A stretch of DNA of 64,000 bases from Paenibacillus montanisoli (GCF_003268025.1 NZ_QLUW01000006.1:310001-374000); one strand, 5' to 3'; counted from the stretch's first letter, positions 43,584 to 52,842 are shown. Notes: generated by a model from the sequence alone, not told the origin. Numbers and translations: made by a program.

Positions 43584-46500
43584 ATGCCTTACGAAACGAA
43601 GAAAATCAAACTGGAGAAGGCAAAAGGGCTCTTGCCGAGAATCCGCGATTCCATCTACGAGCCGATTGCGGCTCTCAACGTAACCGCATGGGTGACCAAG
43701 GAGCCGGTGTCTTATGCCGAGCGCACCTCGGGACAGCCGCTGGAGCTTCGGCCGGGCGACAAGTGGGGCAATCTATGGGATTGCGCCTGGTTCCGGTTCG
43801 AAGGACAAGTTCCGGATACCGCTTCGGGTAAGAAGGCCGTGCTGCTCATCGACGTGAACGGAGAGCTTTGCCTCGTCGACCGCGAAGGCTCGCCGCTGCA
43901 AGGCTTGACGAACATCAATTCCGAATTCGATTACAGCCTCGGCTTGCCGGGCAAGCGCGTCGTCGATCTCGGCGCGTCCGCGGCAGGACAGCGGATCGAC
44001 CTGTGGGCGGACGCCGGCTGCAACGATCTCTTCGGCAAGTACCGCAGCGGCACGCTCAAGGAAGCGGACATCGCGATCTGCCATGAGGAAGTCCGGCAGT
44101 TGTACTATGACTATGAAGTGCTGCTGGAGCTGGCCGCGCAGCTGCCGGATGCGAACGCGAGGAAGGACCAGGTGCTGCAAAGCCTGTACGATGCGGCGCT
44201 TGTGCTGGAGAAGATTACAGATGAGAGCGTGAGCCGCGCCCGGGCGATTCTGGCGAAGCAGCTGGAGAAGCGCGGAGGCGATCCGACGCTGACGGTCAGC
44301 GCGATCGGCCATGCGCATATGGATTTGGCTTGGCTGTGGCCGATTCGGGAAACGATCCGCAAGGGAGCGCGCACGTTCTCCACGGTGCTCCGCAATATGG
44401 AGAAGTATCCCGGCTATATGTTCGGCGCGAGCCAACCGCAGCTCTATCAATGGATGAAAGAGCGCTATCCGGCGCTTTATGAAAGCATTAAGGAACGGGT
44501 AGAGGAAGGGCGCTGGGAAGTGCAGGGCGCCATGTGGGTGGAGCCGGATACGAACATTTCCGGCGGCGAAGCGCTCGTGCGGCAGATTTTGTACGGGAAA
44601 CGGTTCTTCGAGCAGGAGTTCGGCAAGGAGATGAAGGTGCTGTGGCTGCCGGACGTGTTCGGCTACAACGCGAATCTGCCGCAGCTGCTGAAACAATCCG
44701 GCGTCGATTACATGATGACGCAGAAGCTGTCCTGGAGCGTCTACAATTCTCACCCGCATCACAGCTTCCACTGGGAAGGCATCGACGGCAGCAAGGTGCT
44801 GACGCATCTGCCGCCTGAAGATACGTACAACAGCCCTGGCGCTCCGAGATCGCTCGTGAAAATCGAAAATAACTACTTGGACCGCAACGTATCCGAGCAT
44901 GCGCTGATGCTGTTCGGCATCGGAGACGGCGGCGGCGGACCGGGCGAGGAGCATCTGGAGCGGCTGGCGCGCGAGGAAAACTTGCTTGGACTGCCTGCGG
45001 TCGTGCAGGAGACGTCCTTGTCGTTCTTCGAGAAGCTGGAGCGGGAGCAGGACCGGTTCCAAACGTACCGCGGCGAGCTGTATCTGGAAAAGCATCAAGG
45101 CACGTTGACGACGCAGGCCCGCAACAAATGGTACAACCGCAAAATGGAAAAGGCGCTGCGCGAGCTGGAATTCGCCGCATCGCTTGTGCTGGCGCTTGGC
45201 GGAGAAGGTTATCCTGCCGCAGAGCTGGAGGAGATTTGGAAAGAAGTGCTGCTCTATCAGTTCCATGATATTTTGCCGGGCTCTTCGATTACGCGCGTCT
45301 TCGACGAGTCGCTGGAACGGTACGGCATTTTGCATCGCCGTGTTCAGGAGCTGGTCGGCGAGCGCTACGCGGAAGCGGCGCGGTTGGCGGGCTTCGGCGG
45401 CGACCGTGCTGTCGTAGCCAATTCCTTGCCGTGGGAGCGGGAAGAGCTGGTGGAACATGAAGGCGCATTCTATGCGGTTCAAGTTCCTCCGATGGGCGTT
45501 GCCGCTTTGACGGAAGAGCAGCGCGTAGTTGCAGGCAGCGGACGGTTTGGCGATTCGGAGCTGCATGCCTGCGAGACGCTGTTGGAAAATCAATACCTGC
45601 GCGTCGGGTTCGACGCGGACGGCAGCATCGTTTCGCTCTACGATAAAACGGCGGGCAGAGAGTCGATCGAACCGGGCAAGAAGGCCAATGCGCTTACCCT
45701 CTATCACGATAAAGGCGACGCATGGGATTTTCCGCGCGATTACCGGGATACGGTGGCAGGCACGATGGAGCTGGCCGGCAGCCGGGCTTGCATCGAAGGC
45801 TCGCAGGCGGTGCTCGAGCAAACTTACCGCTTCGGCGAGTCTACGCTCGTGCAGCGGATCACGCTCGCTTCGCAAGGCACGACGGTTCGATTCGAAACCA
45901 AGGCGGACTGGCGGGAGTCGGAAAAAATGCTGCGCGCGGCTTTCCCGGTCAGCGTCATGACGGATCAGGTCAACTGCGAGATTCAGTTCGGCTACTTGAA
46001 GCGTCCGACGACCCGAAATACGATGATCGAATTCGTGCGGGACGAAATTTGCGCCCATCAATATATCGATTTGTCGCAGCCGGACTACGGCGTTGCGCTG
46101 CTTAGCGACAGCAAGTACGGCTACAGCGCCGAGCGGAACGTGCTGGACATCAACTTGCTTCGCAGCCCGGATTATCCGGATCCTGTCGCGGACCGCGCCG
46201 AGCATGCGTTTACGTATGCGATTTATCCGCATCAGGGCGATTTTGTCCAGGCGAAGGTCTATCGCAAAGGCTACGAGCTGAATGCGCCGCTTACGGTTGT
46301 GAAGAGCAGCGGAGGCGGTGCCGACTCGGAGATTGCGGGGTTGCGGTCCTTACTGCAGCTTGACAATCCGAATGTGATGGTCGAAGCGGTGAAGAAAGCC
46401 GAGGACAGCGAGCATCTTATTATCCGGTTGTATGAAGCTTCCGGTACGAGGGCGCAAGCCTCGGTTGCCTTTGGGGTCGCTTGCCAAACGATCGAAGAGA

Positions 46501-46613
46501 TCGATCTGATGGAGCGTCCGACCGCGTTGTTGAAGGAAGAGGCGGCATCGGTGGAGCTGTCCTTCCGGCCTTTCGAAATTAAGACGCTTCGCATCAAAAT
46601 GAAATCCAATTAG
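43584..46613 (+). CDS. GH38 alpha-mannosidase
   Basis: A 1009-residue cytoplasmic glycosidase. The N-terminal 240 residues form the jelly-roll-like domain, then the GH38 metal site appears as GHAHMDLAWLWP (His245, Asp247). The nucleophile is Asp357 in WLPDVFGYNANLPQLLKQSG, and the zinc-loop segment FGIGDGGGGPGEEHLERL follows near residue 448. The middle helical domain and the C-terminal beta domain are complete. It cleaves alpha-linked mannose, retaining, with a metal ion. GGAGGG lies nine bases before the ATG. Downstream, twelve bases away, is the unrecognised glycosidase paralog B, so both form one operon with candidate operator O6. Confidence 0.95.
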   Translation: MPYETKKIKLEKAKGLLPRIRDSIYEPIAALNVTAWVTKEPVSYAERTSGQPLELRPGDKWGNLWDCAWFRFEGQVPDTASGKKAVLLIDVNGELCLVDREGSPLQGLTNINSEFDYSLGLPGKRVVDLGASAAGQRIDLWADAGCNDLFGKYRSGTLKEADIAICHEEVRQLYYDYEVLLELAAQLPDANARKDQVLQSLYDAALVLEKITDESVSRARAILAKQLEKRGGDPTLTVSAIGHAHMDLAWLWPIRETIRKGARTFSTVLRNMEKYPGYMFGASQPQLYQWMKERYPALYESIKERVEEGRWEVQGAMWVEPDTNISGGEALVRQILYGKRFFEQEFGKEMKVLWLPDVFGYNANLPQLLKQSGVDYMMTQKLSWSVYNSHPHHSFHWEGIDGSKVLTHLPPEDTYNSPGAPRSLVKIENNYLDRNVSEHALMLFGIGDGGGGPGEEHLERLAREENLLGLPAVVQETSLSFFEKLEREQDRFQTYRGELYLEKHQGTLTTQARNKWYNRKMEKALRELEFAASLVLALGGEGYPAAELEEIWKEVLLYQFHDILPGSSITRVFDESLERYGILHRRVQELVGERYAEAARLAGFGGDRAVVANSLPWEREELVEHEGAFYAVQVPPMGVAALTEEQRVVAGSGRFGDSELHACETLLENQYLRVGFDADGSIVSLYDKTAGRESIEPGKKANALTLYHDKGDAWDFPRDYRDTVAGTMELAGSRACIEGSQAVLEQTYRFGESTLVQRITLASQGTTVRFETKADWRESEKMLRAAFPVSVMTDQVNCEIQFGYLKRPTTRNTMIEFVRDEICAHQYIDLSQPDYGVALLSDSKYGYSAERNVLDINLLRSPDYPDPVADRAEHAFTYAIYPHQGDFVQAKVYRKGYELNAPLTVVKSSGGGADSEIAGLRSLLQLDNPNVMVEAVKKAEDSEHLIIRLYEASGTRAQASVAFGVACQTIEEIDLMERPTALLKEEAASVELSFRPFEIKTLRIKMKSN

Positions 46614-46625
46614 GAGGCGGATGAA

Positions 46626-48827
46626 ATGTCCTTGCTGGCTAGAAAACGGGAACGGGAGTTGACCGGTTTTCAAGAGGGCGGTCCTTATCATCCTTCGTAC
46701 GATTTGCAGACTGATTTTGTCATGGTGTACGGCATCGGCAAAAATATGCAGGAGCGCATCCGGGGCTGGAAAGAGAAGGGCTATGTCGTCCATTTGATGA
46801 CCGGCGTTTCTTGGGGCGGCTACCAGCATTATTTGAATGGCGAAGTCGATGGCCGGCAGCATTGGGATGAAGCGCAAAAGAACCGCCGAGGCGAGCCCAT
46901 TATTCATGGCACCTCGGCGGACATTCCTTATATGGTTCCGACGATTGCCTACGCGGATTTCTTGACGGAGCAAATTCGTCCTGCGGTCGATGCCGGGGTT
47001 GAGGCGATCCATCTGGAGGAGCCGGAATTTTGGGTCGAGGGCGGCTATTCCGACGCGTTCAAGCGGGATTGGGAAATTTACTACCGCGAGCCGTGGCAGC
47101 CGCCGCATGCGACGGTCGACGCGCAATACCGGGCCTCCAAGCTGAAGGCTCATCTGTATACGCGGACGCTGGACCGGATTTGCAGCGCGCTCAAAGAGTA
47201 TGCGAAGGTCAAATATGGCCGCGACATCCGGTTTTACGTGCCGACGCACAGCTTGATCAACTACACGCAATGGCGGATCGTGAGTCCGGAGTCCAAGCTG
47301 CTGGAGCTGCCCGGCGTCGATGGCTATATCGCGCAGGTATGGACCGGAACGGCGCAGACGCCGAACGTGTACAACGGAGTTCGCAAGGAACGGACGTTCG
47401 AGACGGCGTTTCTGGAATACGGCATTATGCAAGAGCTTGTCCGGGGGACCGACCGCCGGATGTGGTTCCTGCATGACCCGATCGCCGACGATCCGAAGCA
47501 CACCTGGCACGATTACCGCCAAAATTACATCCGCACCTTGGTCGCCTCGCTCCTGCATCCGCATGTGAGCCGGTACGAGGTATGCCCATGGCCGCGGCGC
47601 ATTTATCAAGGCACGTATCCGAAGCAGGGCGGGGATGGCCGCGAGGGCATCCCCGCGGCTTACGCGACCGAGCTGCAGATCGTGCTGCATACGCTTGCCG
47701 ACATGGATCAGCCGGATACGGAATGGCTGACCGACAACGTGCAGGTCGGCGTGCTGCTGGCGGATTCCGCGATGTATCAACGCAACCATCCCGAGTGGAG
47801 CGAAGAGGCGACGGCCTTTAAGTACGACGGCACGGAGGTGGCTTCGGCGCTCGGCAGCGAGTTTATGGAGCTGCTGGACTGGTCGCCGTTCTATGGGCTG
47901 ACGCTGCCGCTGCTGAAGCATGGCGCCGCCGTTCGTCCCGTGCAGCTGGACAATGCGGGGCGGTTCGCCGGGTATTTGGACGATTACAAGGTGCTCGTGC
48001 TGAGCTACGAATATATGAAGCCGGAATCGTCGGGCCTTCATAACGTGCTGGCGGAGTGGGTGAAGGAAGGCGGCGCGCTGATTTACGTCGGCGATGGCAG
48101 CGACGATTTCCATCAGGTACGCGAGTGGTGGAACCAAGGGGCGAAGGCATACGCCTCGCCGAAGGAGCATCTCTTCGCATGCCTTGGCGTCTCGGCTGCG
48201 TTAGAGCCGGGCGTCTATCCGGTCGGCAAAGGCAGCTTGGCCTATGCGGATGTTCACCCTGCGCAATGCGCGCTTGACCCGGCGGCTGCGGAACGGCTGC
48301 GGCTCGCGGTTGATGCGGCGATGACGCAGGCGTCTGCCGCGAAGGATGCCGCGCTGCGCTGGCAGGCGACCAACAGCATGGTGCTGCGCCGAGGCCCGTA
48401 TATCATCGCCGCCGTGCTGGAGGAGTCAGTGCATGACGAGCCGCTTACGCTGCGGGGAGCTTATGTCGATTTGCTGAGCGCCGACCTCGCGGTGCGTGAT
48501 GCGGTAACGCTGGCGCCGGGGCAGCAGGCGCTGCTGTACGATCTAAGCCGTGTCGCGGGGGATGGCGGCGTGGCGCTGGTTGCTGCGGCCTCCCGCGTGG
48601 AAGGCTTTGGGGAGCGGGAAGACGGTTTTTCGTTTTTGGCGCGCGGGCCTGAGGGGACGCTGGCTTCGGCGCGCTTCCGCTGCCCGCGCGAGCCGCAGGC
48701 GGTTTTCATCGCGGCTGCCGAAGGCCCGGCCGAGCAGGCCGTGTTCGAGTGGCACGCGGAGAGCGCGACCGTGCTGATCCGCTACGCGAACCGGCCGGAG
48801 AGTGTTAGCGTGGAGGTCCGGTGGTAA
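46626..48827 (+). CDS. Putative glycoside hydrolase of an unrecognised family, paralog B
   Basis: A 733-residue paralog of the protein at 32952. The first 340 residues are nearly colinear: TDFVMVYGI, HLMTGVSWGGYQHYL, DGRQHWDEAQKNR, VEAIHLEEPEFWVEGGYSDAFKR (E131, E132, E134), RFYVPTHSLINYTQWRI, IAQVWTGTAQTPNVY, LEYGIMQELVRGT, MWFLHDPIADDPKHTW. The glutamine-amidotransferase-like segment VLVLSYEYMKPESSGLHN...GGALIYVGDGSDDFHQ lies near 440-500. The tail is Ala-rich and much less conserved. AGGAGG precedes the ATG. Catalysis by the acidic pair, and a role beside alpha-mannosidase on mannose-bearing glycans, are inferred. No signal peptide. Confidence 0.78.
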   Translation: MSLLARKRERELTGFQEGGPYHPSYDLQTDFVMVYGIGKNMQERIRGWKEKGYVVHLMTGVSWGGYQHYLNGEVDGRQHWDEAQKNRRGEPIIHGTSADIPYMVPTIAYADFLTEQIRPAVDAGVEAIHLEEPEFWVEGGYSDAFKRDWEIYYREPWQPPHATVDAQYRASKLKAHLYTRTLDRICSALKEYAKVKYGRDIRFYVPTHSLINYTQWRIVSPESKLLELPGVDGYIAQVWTGTAQTPNVYNGVRKERTFETAFLEYGIMQELVRGTDRRMWFLHDPIADDPKHTWHDYRQNYIRTLVASLLHPHVSRYEVCPWPRRIYQGTYPKQGGDGREGIPAAYATELQIVLHTLADMDQPDTEWLTDNVQVGVLLADSAMYQRNHPEWSEEATAFKYDGTEVASALGSEFMELLDWSPFYGLTLPLLKHGAAVRPVQLDNAGRFAGYLDDYKVLVLSYEYMKPESSGLHNVLAEWVKEGGALIYVGDGSDDFHQVREWWNQGAKAYASPKEHLFACLGVSAALEPGVYPVGKGSLAYADVHPAQCALDPAAAERLRLAVDAAMTQASAAKDAALRWQATNSMVLRRGPYIIAAVLEESVHDEPLTLRGAYVDLLSADLAVRDAVTLAPGQQALLYDLSRVAGDGGVALVAAASRVEGFGEREDGFSFLARGPEGTLASARFRCPREPQAVFIAAAEGPAEQAVFEWHAESATVLIRYANRPESVSVEVRW

Positions 48828-48875
48828 GTCGTGACCTGCCGCCGCCTCCTTCCATGCCAGCTCGCGAGCCATCGT

Positions 48876-49025
48876 GCTTATTTGGGCAAAAAGCCCTGTT
48901 TCTGGCAGCTAACGAACTCTAGATGCGTAATTGGGCTCAACACGCTCGAATTCGGCTATTTTGCGCGGGATAAGGTCACTGGAGTTCGTTAGAATTGCAA
49001 AAGGGATTAATTCGCGCAAATAAGC
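48876..49025. repeat. Nested imperfect inverted repeat, intergenic
   Basis: Outer arms GCTTATTTGGGC (48876) and GCGCAAATAAGC (49014-49025) enclose inner arms CTAACGAACTC (48909-48919) and GAGTTCGTTAG (48982-48992). It resembles the dispersed intergenic repeats of Paenibacillus. A third partial GTTCGTTAACG follows at 49034. Confidence 0.6.
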
Positions 49026-49148
49026 GTTATGCGGTTCGTTAACGCTCAGAGGTGCCGCGGGCGACTCGCGGTTGGTGTCTCAAGCAGTTGTTCCGAGCAA
49101 GGCGCGACGGCGCGTTCGTCCGTCAACTATAGTACGAACCCAATAGCA

Positions 49149-49195
49149 AGAAGGCCGCAGCCTGGGGCAATGCCCGCGCTGCGGCCTTCTTTTTC
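49149..49195 (+). terminator. Rho-independent terminator
   Basis: AGAAGGCCGCAGC pairs with GCTGCGGCCTTCT and is followed by TTTTCG. It is about 320 bp after the paralog B stop. Confidence 0.8.
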
Positions 49196-49282
49196 GATCA
49201 GGTCGAACCCAGCGGCTGAAAGTAGGGACTATGGATTATTTTGGTAGGAGATTTTGTCGAAGGGATTGAAAAATTATATAGG

Positions 49283-49306
49283 ATATATTAAATATAAATA
49301 TGTAGA
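49283..49306. promoter_or_regulatory. AT-rich candidate operator O7
   Basis: The element TATATTAAATATAAA matches O6 (TATAATAAATATAAT) in 13 of 15 positions and O3 similarly. It is about 110 bp before the GxGYxYP gene. Confidence 0.55.
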
Positions 49307-49412
49307 TAAACAAGATTTGAAGCTGAACGAATACGCTCAAAGGAGGTGAACGGGCAGACTCGCTCGCAATCGTCAGCTTCGCCATCATTTACTATTGAGA
49401 GGTGTTTAAATA

Positions 49413-51461
49413 ATGATCCGTAAGCTATCCGCCATTAGTTTGGCGCTGGTCTGTACGCTGACGTTCTCGTCGGGCTCGTACGCCGACTCTCAGCAGCAAA
49501 GCAGCGGCAGCCGCATCTCATGGCCGCAGGAGCAGGCGCTTCCTAGCTTTGCGCAAGCGAAGCAGCTCGACGTCGCCGACATTTACGACGCTCCCGGCGA
49601 TATCAAGCTGCTCTTCAGCACGCTGCAGGGCTTGATTAACCGTTCCGAACCGCGCATCTATTTGCTTGAGAACAAGGAAGAGGGCAAGTTCAAATGGCTG
49701 AACGATTTGGACGTTACTTATCGCGTGCACGACAGCTATTGGGATATCCTAAATCGCTATAAAGGCGAGGTTAAAGGCCTTATTATCTATGATCCGGACG
49801 TACCCGACTCGATCAACGTCGCTACAACGCTGGCGGGGCTGCGCGACGGTGTTGCCGTAAGCCCGGCGCTTGCCGAGCAGCTTCAAGCCGCGCCTTATAA
49901 CTTCAGCGTTATCGAAGATTTGCAAGGCAAATTCAAGGACCGTCTGGACGCCTACACCTGGCAGTACGAGAATCTGTGGAAGGAAACGACCCACCGGATG
50001 CTGATCGGTCTCAGCCCTGACGTTACGGCGAAAGCGCCAGTCGAGCAGCCCGACCGGTTCGAGGTGGTCGCGCAGGAGCCGACCGAAGAGCGCGATGCGT
50101 CCAATCGCAAAGTCTACGACATCGATTTGAACAAATTCCTGGGCAAGCCCGACGTCTACGTGAAATTCAGCGATGCCTTCCCTGCAGACGGATGGGGTAC
50201 GGCGGTGCATGAAGTGACCGTGAAGGCCGACGGACAAGAAATCGCCCATTTCATTCCGGGAACGGCCGAGGAAGAGCCGTTCATGTTCGATCCGCAAAGC
50301 TCGCAGCTGTCCAGCGGCAGCGGCGGCCACCGCTTCGCCGATAACGGCAGGTATTTTACGTACAAATTTACGCCGCCTGCCGGAACGAAAGAGCTTGTCA
50401 TGTCGGTAGAAATGTGGAATCAATACAAAGTCAGCGCAAGCAACGATAAGCCGTTCACTTCGCTGACGAGAGAGCCTTACGGCTATCTGAGAGACTATGC
50501 GGTCGCTAACAAAGCCATGGTGTTCTGGCTGGACTCCAACGTTCCGGCTCAGAAAGAGCTGTTCGAGAAAATTTTGTCGGACGTGAAGCCGGGCACGCCT
50601 TACTTGGGCTGGTTCAGCAACGACGTCGAGGGCGAGTTCAGCGGCGTGGAAGTGACGTCGAATCATGGCGTCTACGTGCTGGCGGCGGACTGGTTCAGCA
50701 ACTTGACCGTATTCTCCGGAACGAAGCCGAAGAACTTCAATCGCCAAGAATCACAGCCGGTGAAGCTGGAAAATAAGATTTATGTCACCTATACGTTCAG
50801 CGAAGGCGACAATCTGCAGTACAATCAGCACCGGATGCGCATTCTGTGGGATGACCCGAAACGCGGACAGGTGCCGATCAACTGGACTTCGAGCCCAATG
50901 CTGTACGATGCCGCGCCAGCCATGCTGAATTATTTCCGCGGCTCCGCAACGGCGAATGATCTCATTATCGCAGGCCCTTCCGGCGGCGGATACCTTTACC
51001 CGGATGCTTGGCCGGACAGCTCGTTCCCGGCATTCCTGGAAAGCACCAAATCGTATTTGAAAAAAACCGGCATGGAAATCCCTTACGTGCTCAACCGCGT
51101 AGACGGACAGAACATCCCGCTTAGCGACGCCAAGCTTGCGGCTTACCGCGATAAGTATGACGCGCCTGGCCTGTTCCTAAGCTGGGAGGACAGCTCGAAA
51201 GTCACGATTCAAGGCGGCCTGCCGATTTCCACGATCCGCGGCATTAGCGCCGTAAGCGAAGGCAAGCGCGTCCTTGACGAAGCGAAAGCGAACTGGGACG
51301 GCAAATCGCCGCTCTTCGTTTCGATCGGCCTTCTCGCTTGGAGCTTGACGCCGTCTCAAGTCGTCGAGCTGACGAATATGCTCGGTCCGGAGTATCAAGT
51401 CGTTCTGGCCGATCAGTACTTCTCGCTGATTCGCGAGGCAAACGGTCTGCCTAAACATTAA
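49413..51461 (+). CDS. Secreted GxGYxYP-type putative glycoside hydrolase
   Basis: A signal peptide MIRKLSAISLALVCTLTFSSGSYA precedes a 682-residue protein. The motif SGGGYLYPDAWPDSSF near residue 522 is the diagnostic GxGYxYP sequence of the PF14323-type family. The N-terminal domain (TLQGLINRSEPRIYLL near residue 70) belongs to the GxGYxYP_N type, and a beta-sandwich insert of about 130 residues (KVYDIDLNKFLGKPDVYVKFSDAF) sits in the middle. Family members are thought to act on glycans, but no reaction is firmly known to me. AGAGGTG precedes the ATG. It is the only exported protein of this locus and may make the sugars taken up by the ABC system. Confidence 0.88.
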   Translation: MIRKLSAISLALVCTLTFSSGSYADSQQQSSGSRISWPQEQALPSFAQAKQLDVADIYDAPGDIKLLFSTLQGLINRSEPRIYLLENKEEGKFKWLNDLDVTYRVHDSYWDILNRYKGEVKGLIIYDPDVPDSINVATTLAGLRDGVAVSPALAEQLQAAPYNFSVIEDLQGKFKDRLDAYTWQYENLWKETTHRMLIGLSPDVTAKAPVEQPDRFEVVAQEPTEERDASNRKVYDIDLNKFLGKPDVYVKFSDAFPADGWGTAVHEVTVKADGQEIAHFIPGTAEEEPFMFDPQSSQLSSGSGGHRFADNGRYFTYKFTPPAGTKELVMSVEMWNQYKVSASNDKPFTSLTREPYGYLRDYAVANKAMVFWLDSNVPAQKELFEKILSDVKPGTPYLGWFSNDVEGEFSGVEVTSNHGVYVLAADWFSNLTVFSGTKPKNFNRQESQPVKLENKIYVTYTFSEGDNLQYNQHRMRILWDDPKRGQVPINWTSSPMLYDAAPAMLNYFRGSATANDLIIAGPSGGGYLYPDAWPDSSFPAFLESTKSYLKKTGMEIPYVLNRVDGQNIPLSDAKLAAYRDKYDAPGLFLSWEDSSKVTIQGGLPISTIRGISAVSEGKRVLDEAKANWDGKSPLFVSIGLLAWSLTPSQVVELTNMLGPEYQVVLADQYFSLIREANGLPKH

Positions 51462-51471
51462 GAGCATCAAA

Positions 51472-51523
51472 AAAGGCTTCTCGCAAGTTCGATCCGAACC
51501 TGCCCGAGAAGCCTTTGTTATTT
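51472..51523 (+). terminator. Rho-independent terminator
   Basis: AAGGCTTCTCG pairs with CGAGAAGCCTT with inner GTTCG/CGAAC arms, followed by TGTTATTT. Confidence 0.8.
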
Positions 51524-51640
51524 ACCATATTTTATGTAGAATTGTCAACGGAAATCCACCCGGCGGAATTGCTATTTCAAACGCGGCCGTTCGTTCTTAT
51601 ACTGGAGGAGTACGATTGCGGCAGAGGAGCATTCCCAGCC

Positions 51641-51775
51641 ATGGAAGACCTTCAGAAGCTGATTGAAGAACTGAAGAATGAATTCCCCGAATTGCGCGAT
51701 GTGCCGCGAGAGGAGTTGATCGCTTTTATTCGGAATGCGATTGCTGCGGCATTTCCTCGAAAACCAGCTGAATGA
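51641..51775 (+). CDS. Small acidic helical protein (44 aa)
   Basis: A short protein (MEDLQKLIEELKNEFPELRD...RKPAE) with heptad-like Leu/Ile and high Glu, likely one or two amphipathic helices. AGAGGAG lies eleven bases before the ATG; the longer frame from 51515 has no such site. Its last 50 bases overlap, in convergent orientation, the end of the XRE regulator. Function unknown; a small regulator or partner of the neighbouring XRE protein is possible. Confidence 0.5.
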   Translation: MEDLQKLIEELKNEFPELRDVPREELIAFIRNAIAAAFPRKPAE

Positions 51776-52088
51776 TTTTTTCGAGCTTCTCCTTGGCGCG
51801 GGGGCGAGTCAAATCGATTTTGTAACGGGCCACGAGATCCTTGATGACGAGCTCCTCTTGCGTAGCCGACATCGGCGTATGCTTGAATTCCTTGCCCGTA
51901 ACCAGCCAGTCCACGCTCACTTCGAAATAGGCTGCGATATGGGAGGTCATCTCGTGGTCGGGCTCGCGCTTGTTCGTCTCGTACATCCCCAGCGTGCTTT
52001 TGCCGATTTGGAGCACCTTTGAAAATTCCTCTTGCGACAGATCCTTCCGATGCCTCAAATAGGACAATCTTTCTCCGAATGTACGCAC
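51726..52088 (-). CDS. XRE-family regulator (120 aa)
   Basis: The N-terminal 66 residues form a Cro/C1-type helix-turn-helix (FGERLSYLRHRKDLSQEEFSKVLQIGKSTLGMYETNKREPDHEMTSHIAAYFEVSVDWLVTG). The remaining 54 residues are helical and charged (LVIKDLVARYKIDL...EKLEKIIQLVFEEMPQQ), perhaps for dimerisation. The start is GTG, with GAGGAGG at 52099-52105. It is transcribed away from the LytTR gene; the gap of about 170 bp between them holds both promoters. Target genes unknown. Confidence 0.88.
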   Translation of the reverse strand: MRTFGERLSYLRHRKDLSQEEFSKVLQIGKSTLGMYETNKREPDHEMTSHIAAYFEVSVDWLVTGKEFKHTPMSATQEELVIKDLVARYKIDLTRPRAKEKLEKIIQLVFEEMPQQSHSE

Positions 52089-52257
52089 GCGCCCGCCCTC
52101 CTCTAACGTTAGTCCGATCTTTTGTATTATAGCTCACATCCTTCCCCCGAGGAAAACCGCCTCGCCAAAACGTGATCTATTGATATTTACAATCACATAT
52201 TGCGATCATATACTGGTAGATATAGTAATTTCTTTAGGCGAGAGTTGAGAGGGATGG

Positions 52258-52707
52258 GTGCGAAGAGTGATCGACATCGAGATGAACATACATAATCGCA
52301 GCTATAAGGAGCAGAAGCCCATTTATGTATATTGCGTGAAAATGGAGCCGGTCGACAATCAAGTCGTTTGCCGAAACGTGAACGTGGCCAAGGAAGTGCT
52401 GTACATGGGCGTTACGCCGCAGCTGAAGGGAAAGTCCGGTTGCAGGCCGGGTATACCGATGTTTGTGACAGCCGACGGCACATACTTGCAGCTAAACACG
52501 GTAGACAATTATTTGCGGGTCTTGTCGCCGCTCGGCTTTGACCTGTTACACCCGTCGTGCTTGGTCAATGTGCCGCTTGTGGACCGGATCGAGGTGGGGC
52601 TGTATGGCAACGATGCTTATTTCAAAGGCGCCCCTGGCGTCAGCGTGCCTGTCTCGAAGGCGAAGACGGCGATGTATTCGCATTTGGTGAGGGACGCAAC
52701 GTTTTAA
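52258..52707 (+). CDS. LytTR-domain DNA-binding protein (149 aa)
   Basis: Residues about 60-145 fit a LytTR domain (IPMFVTADGTYLQLNTVDNYLRVLSPLGFDLLHPSCLVNVPLVDRIEVGLYGNDAYFKGAPGVSVPVSKAK). There is no receiver domain; the first 55 residues are a short region of unknown role (YVYCVKMEPVDNQVVCRNVNVAKEVLYMGV). Stand-alone LytTR proteins usually bind direct repeats. The start is GTG 52258 or GTG 52267, with AGAGGG upstream. It precedes the GH172-type gene by 135 bp and may regulate it. The ligand or signal is unknown. Confidence 0.85.
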   Translation: MRRVIDIEMNIHNRSYKEQKPIYVYCVKMEPVDNQVVCRNVNVAKEVLYMGVTPQLKGKSGCRPGIPMFVTADGTYLQLNTVDNYLRVLSPLGFDLLHPSCLVNVPLVDRIEVGLYGNDAYFKGAPGVSVPVSKAKTAMYSHLVRDATF

Positions 52708-52842
52708 ACCGTATCGTCAGCTGCTTCGAAGGGCGTTCACGGAACCGGTTCGGAGCCTTTTTATACTGGACAGCGGTGGGGATCAATGGCATTAATAGAG
52801 ACAGCACGTCTAATAACGTTGAATAACGGAGGTACTGCAAGC

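Noticed and set aside
43773..46232. 819-codon open frame on the minus strand
   Set aside because: It lies exactly antisense to GH38, with Arg/His/Leu-rich low-quality sequence and no ribosome binding site; it is a codon-bias shadow.
46350..48170. 606-codon open frame on the minus strand
   Set aside because: Antisense to paralog B, with no recognisable motifs and no start signal.
49339..49412. Upstream open frame suggested by AAAGGAGGTG before the GxGYxYP gene
   Set aside because: No ATG, GTG or TTG lies at a usable distance after this Shine-Dalgarno-like sequence.
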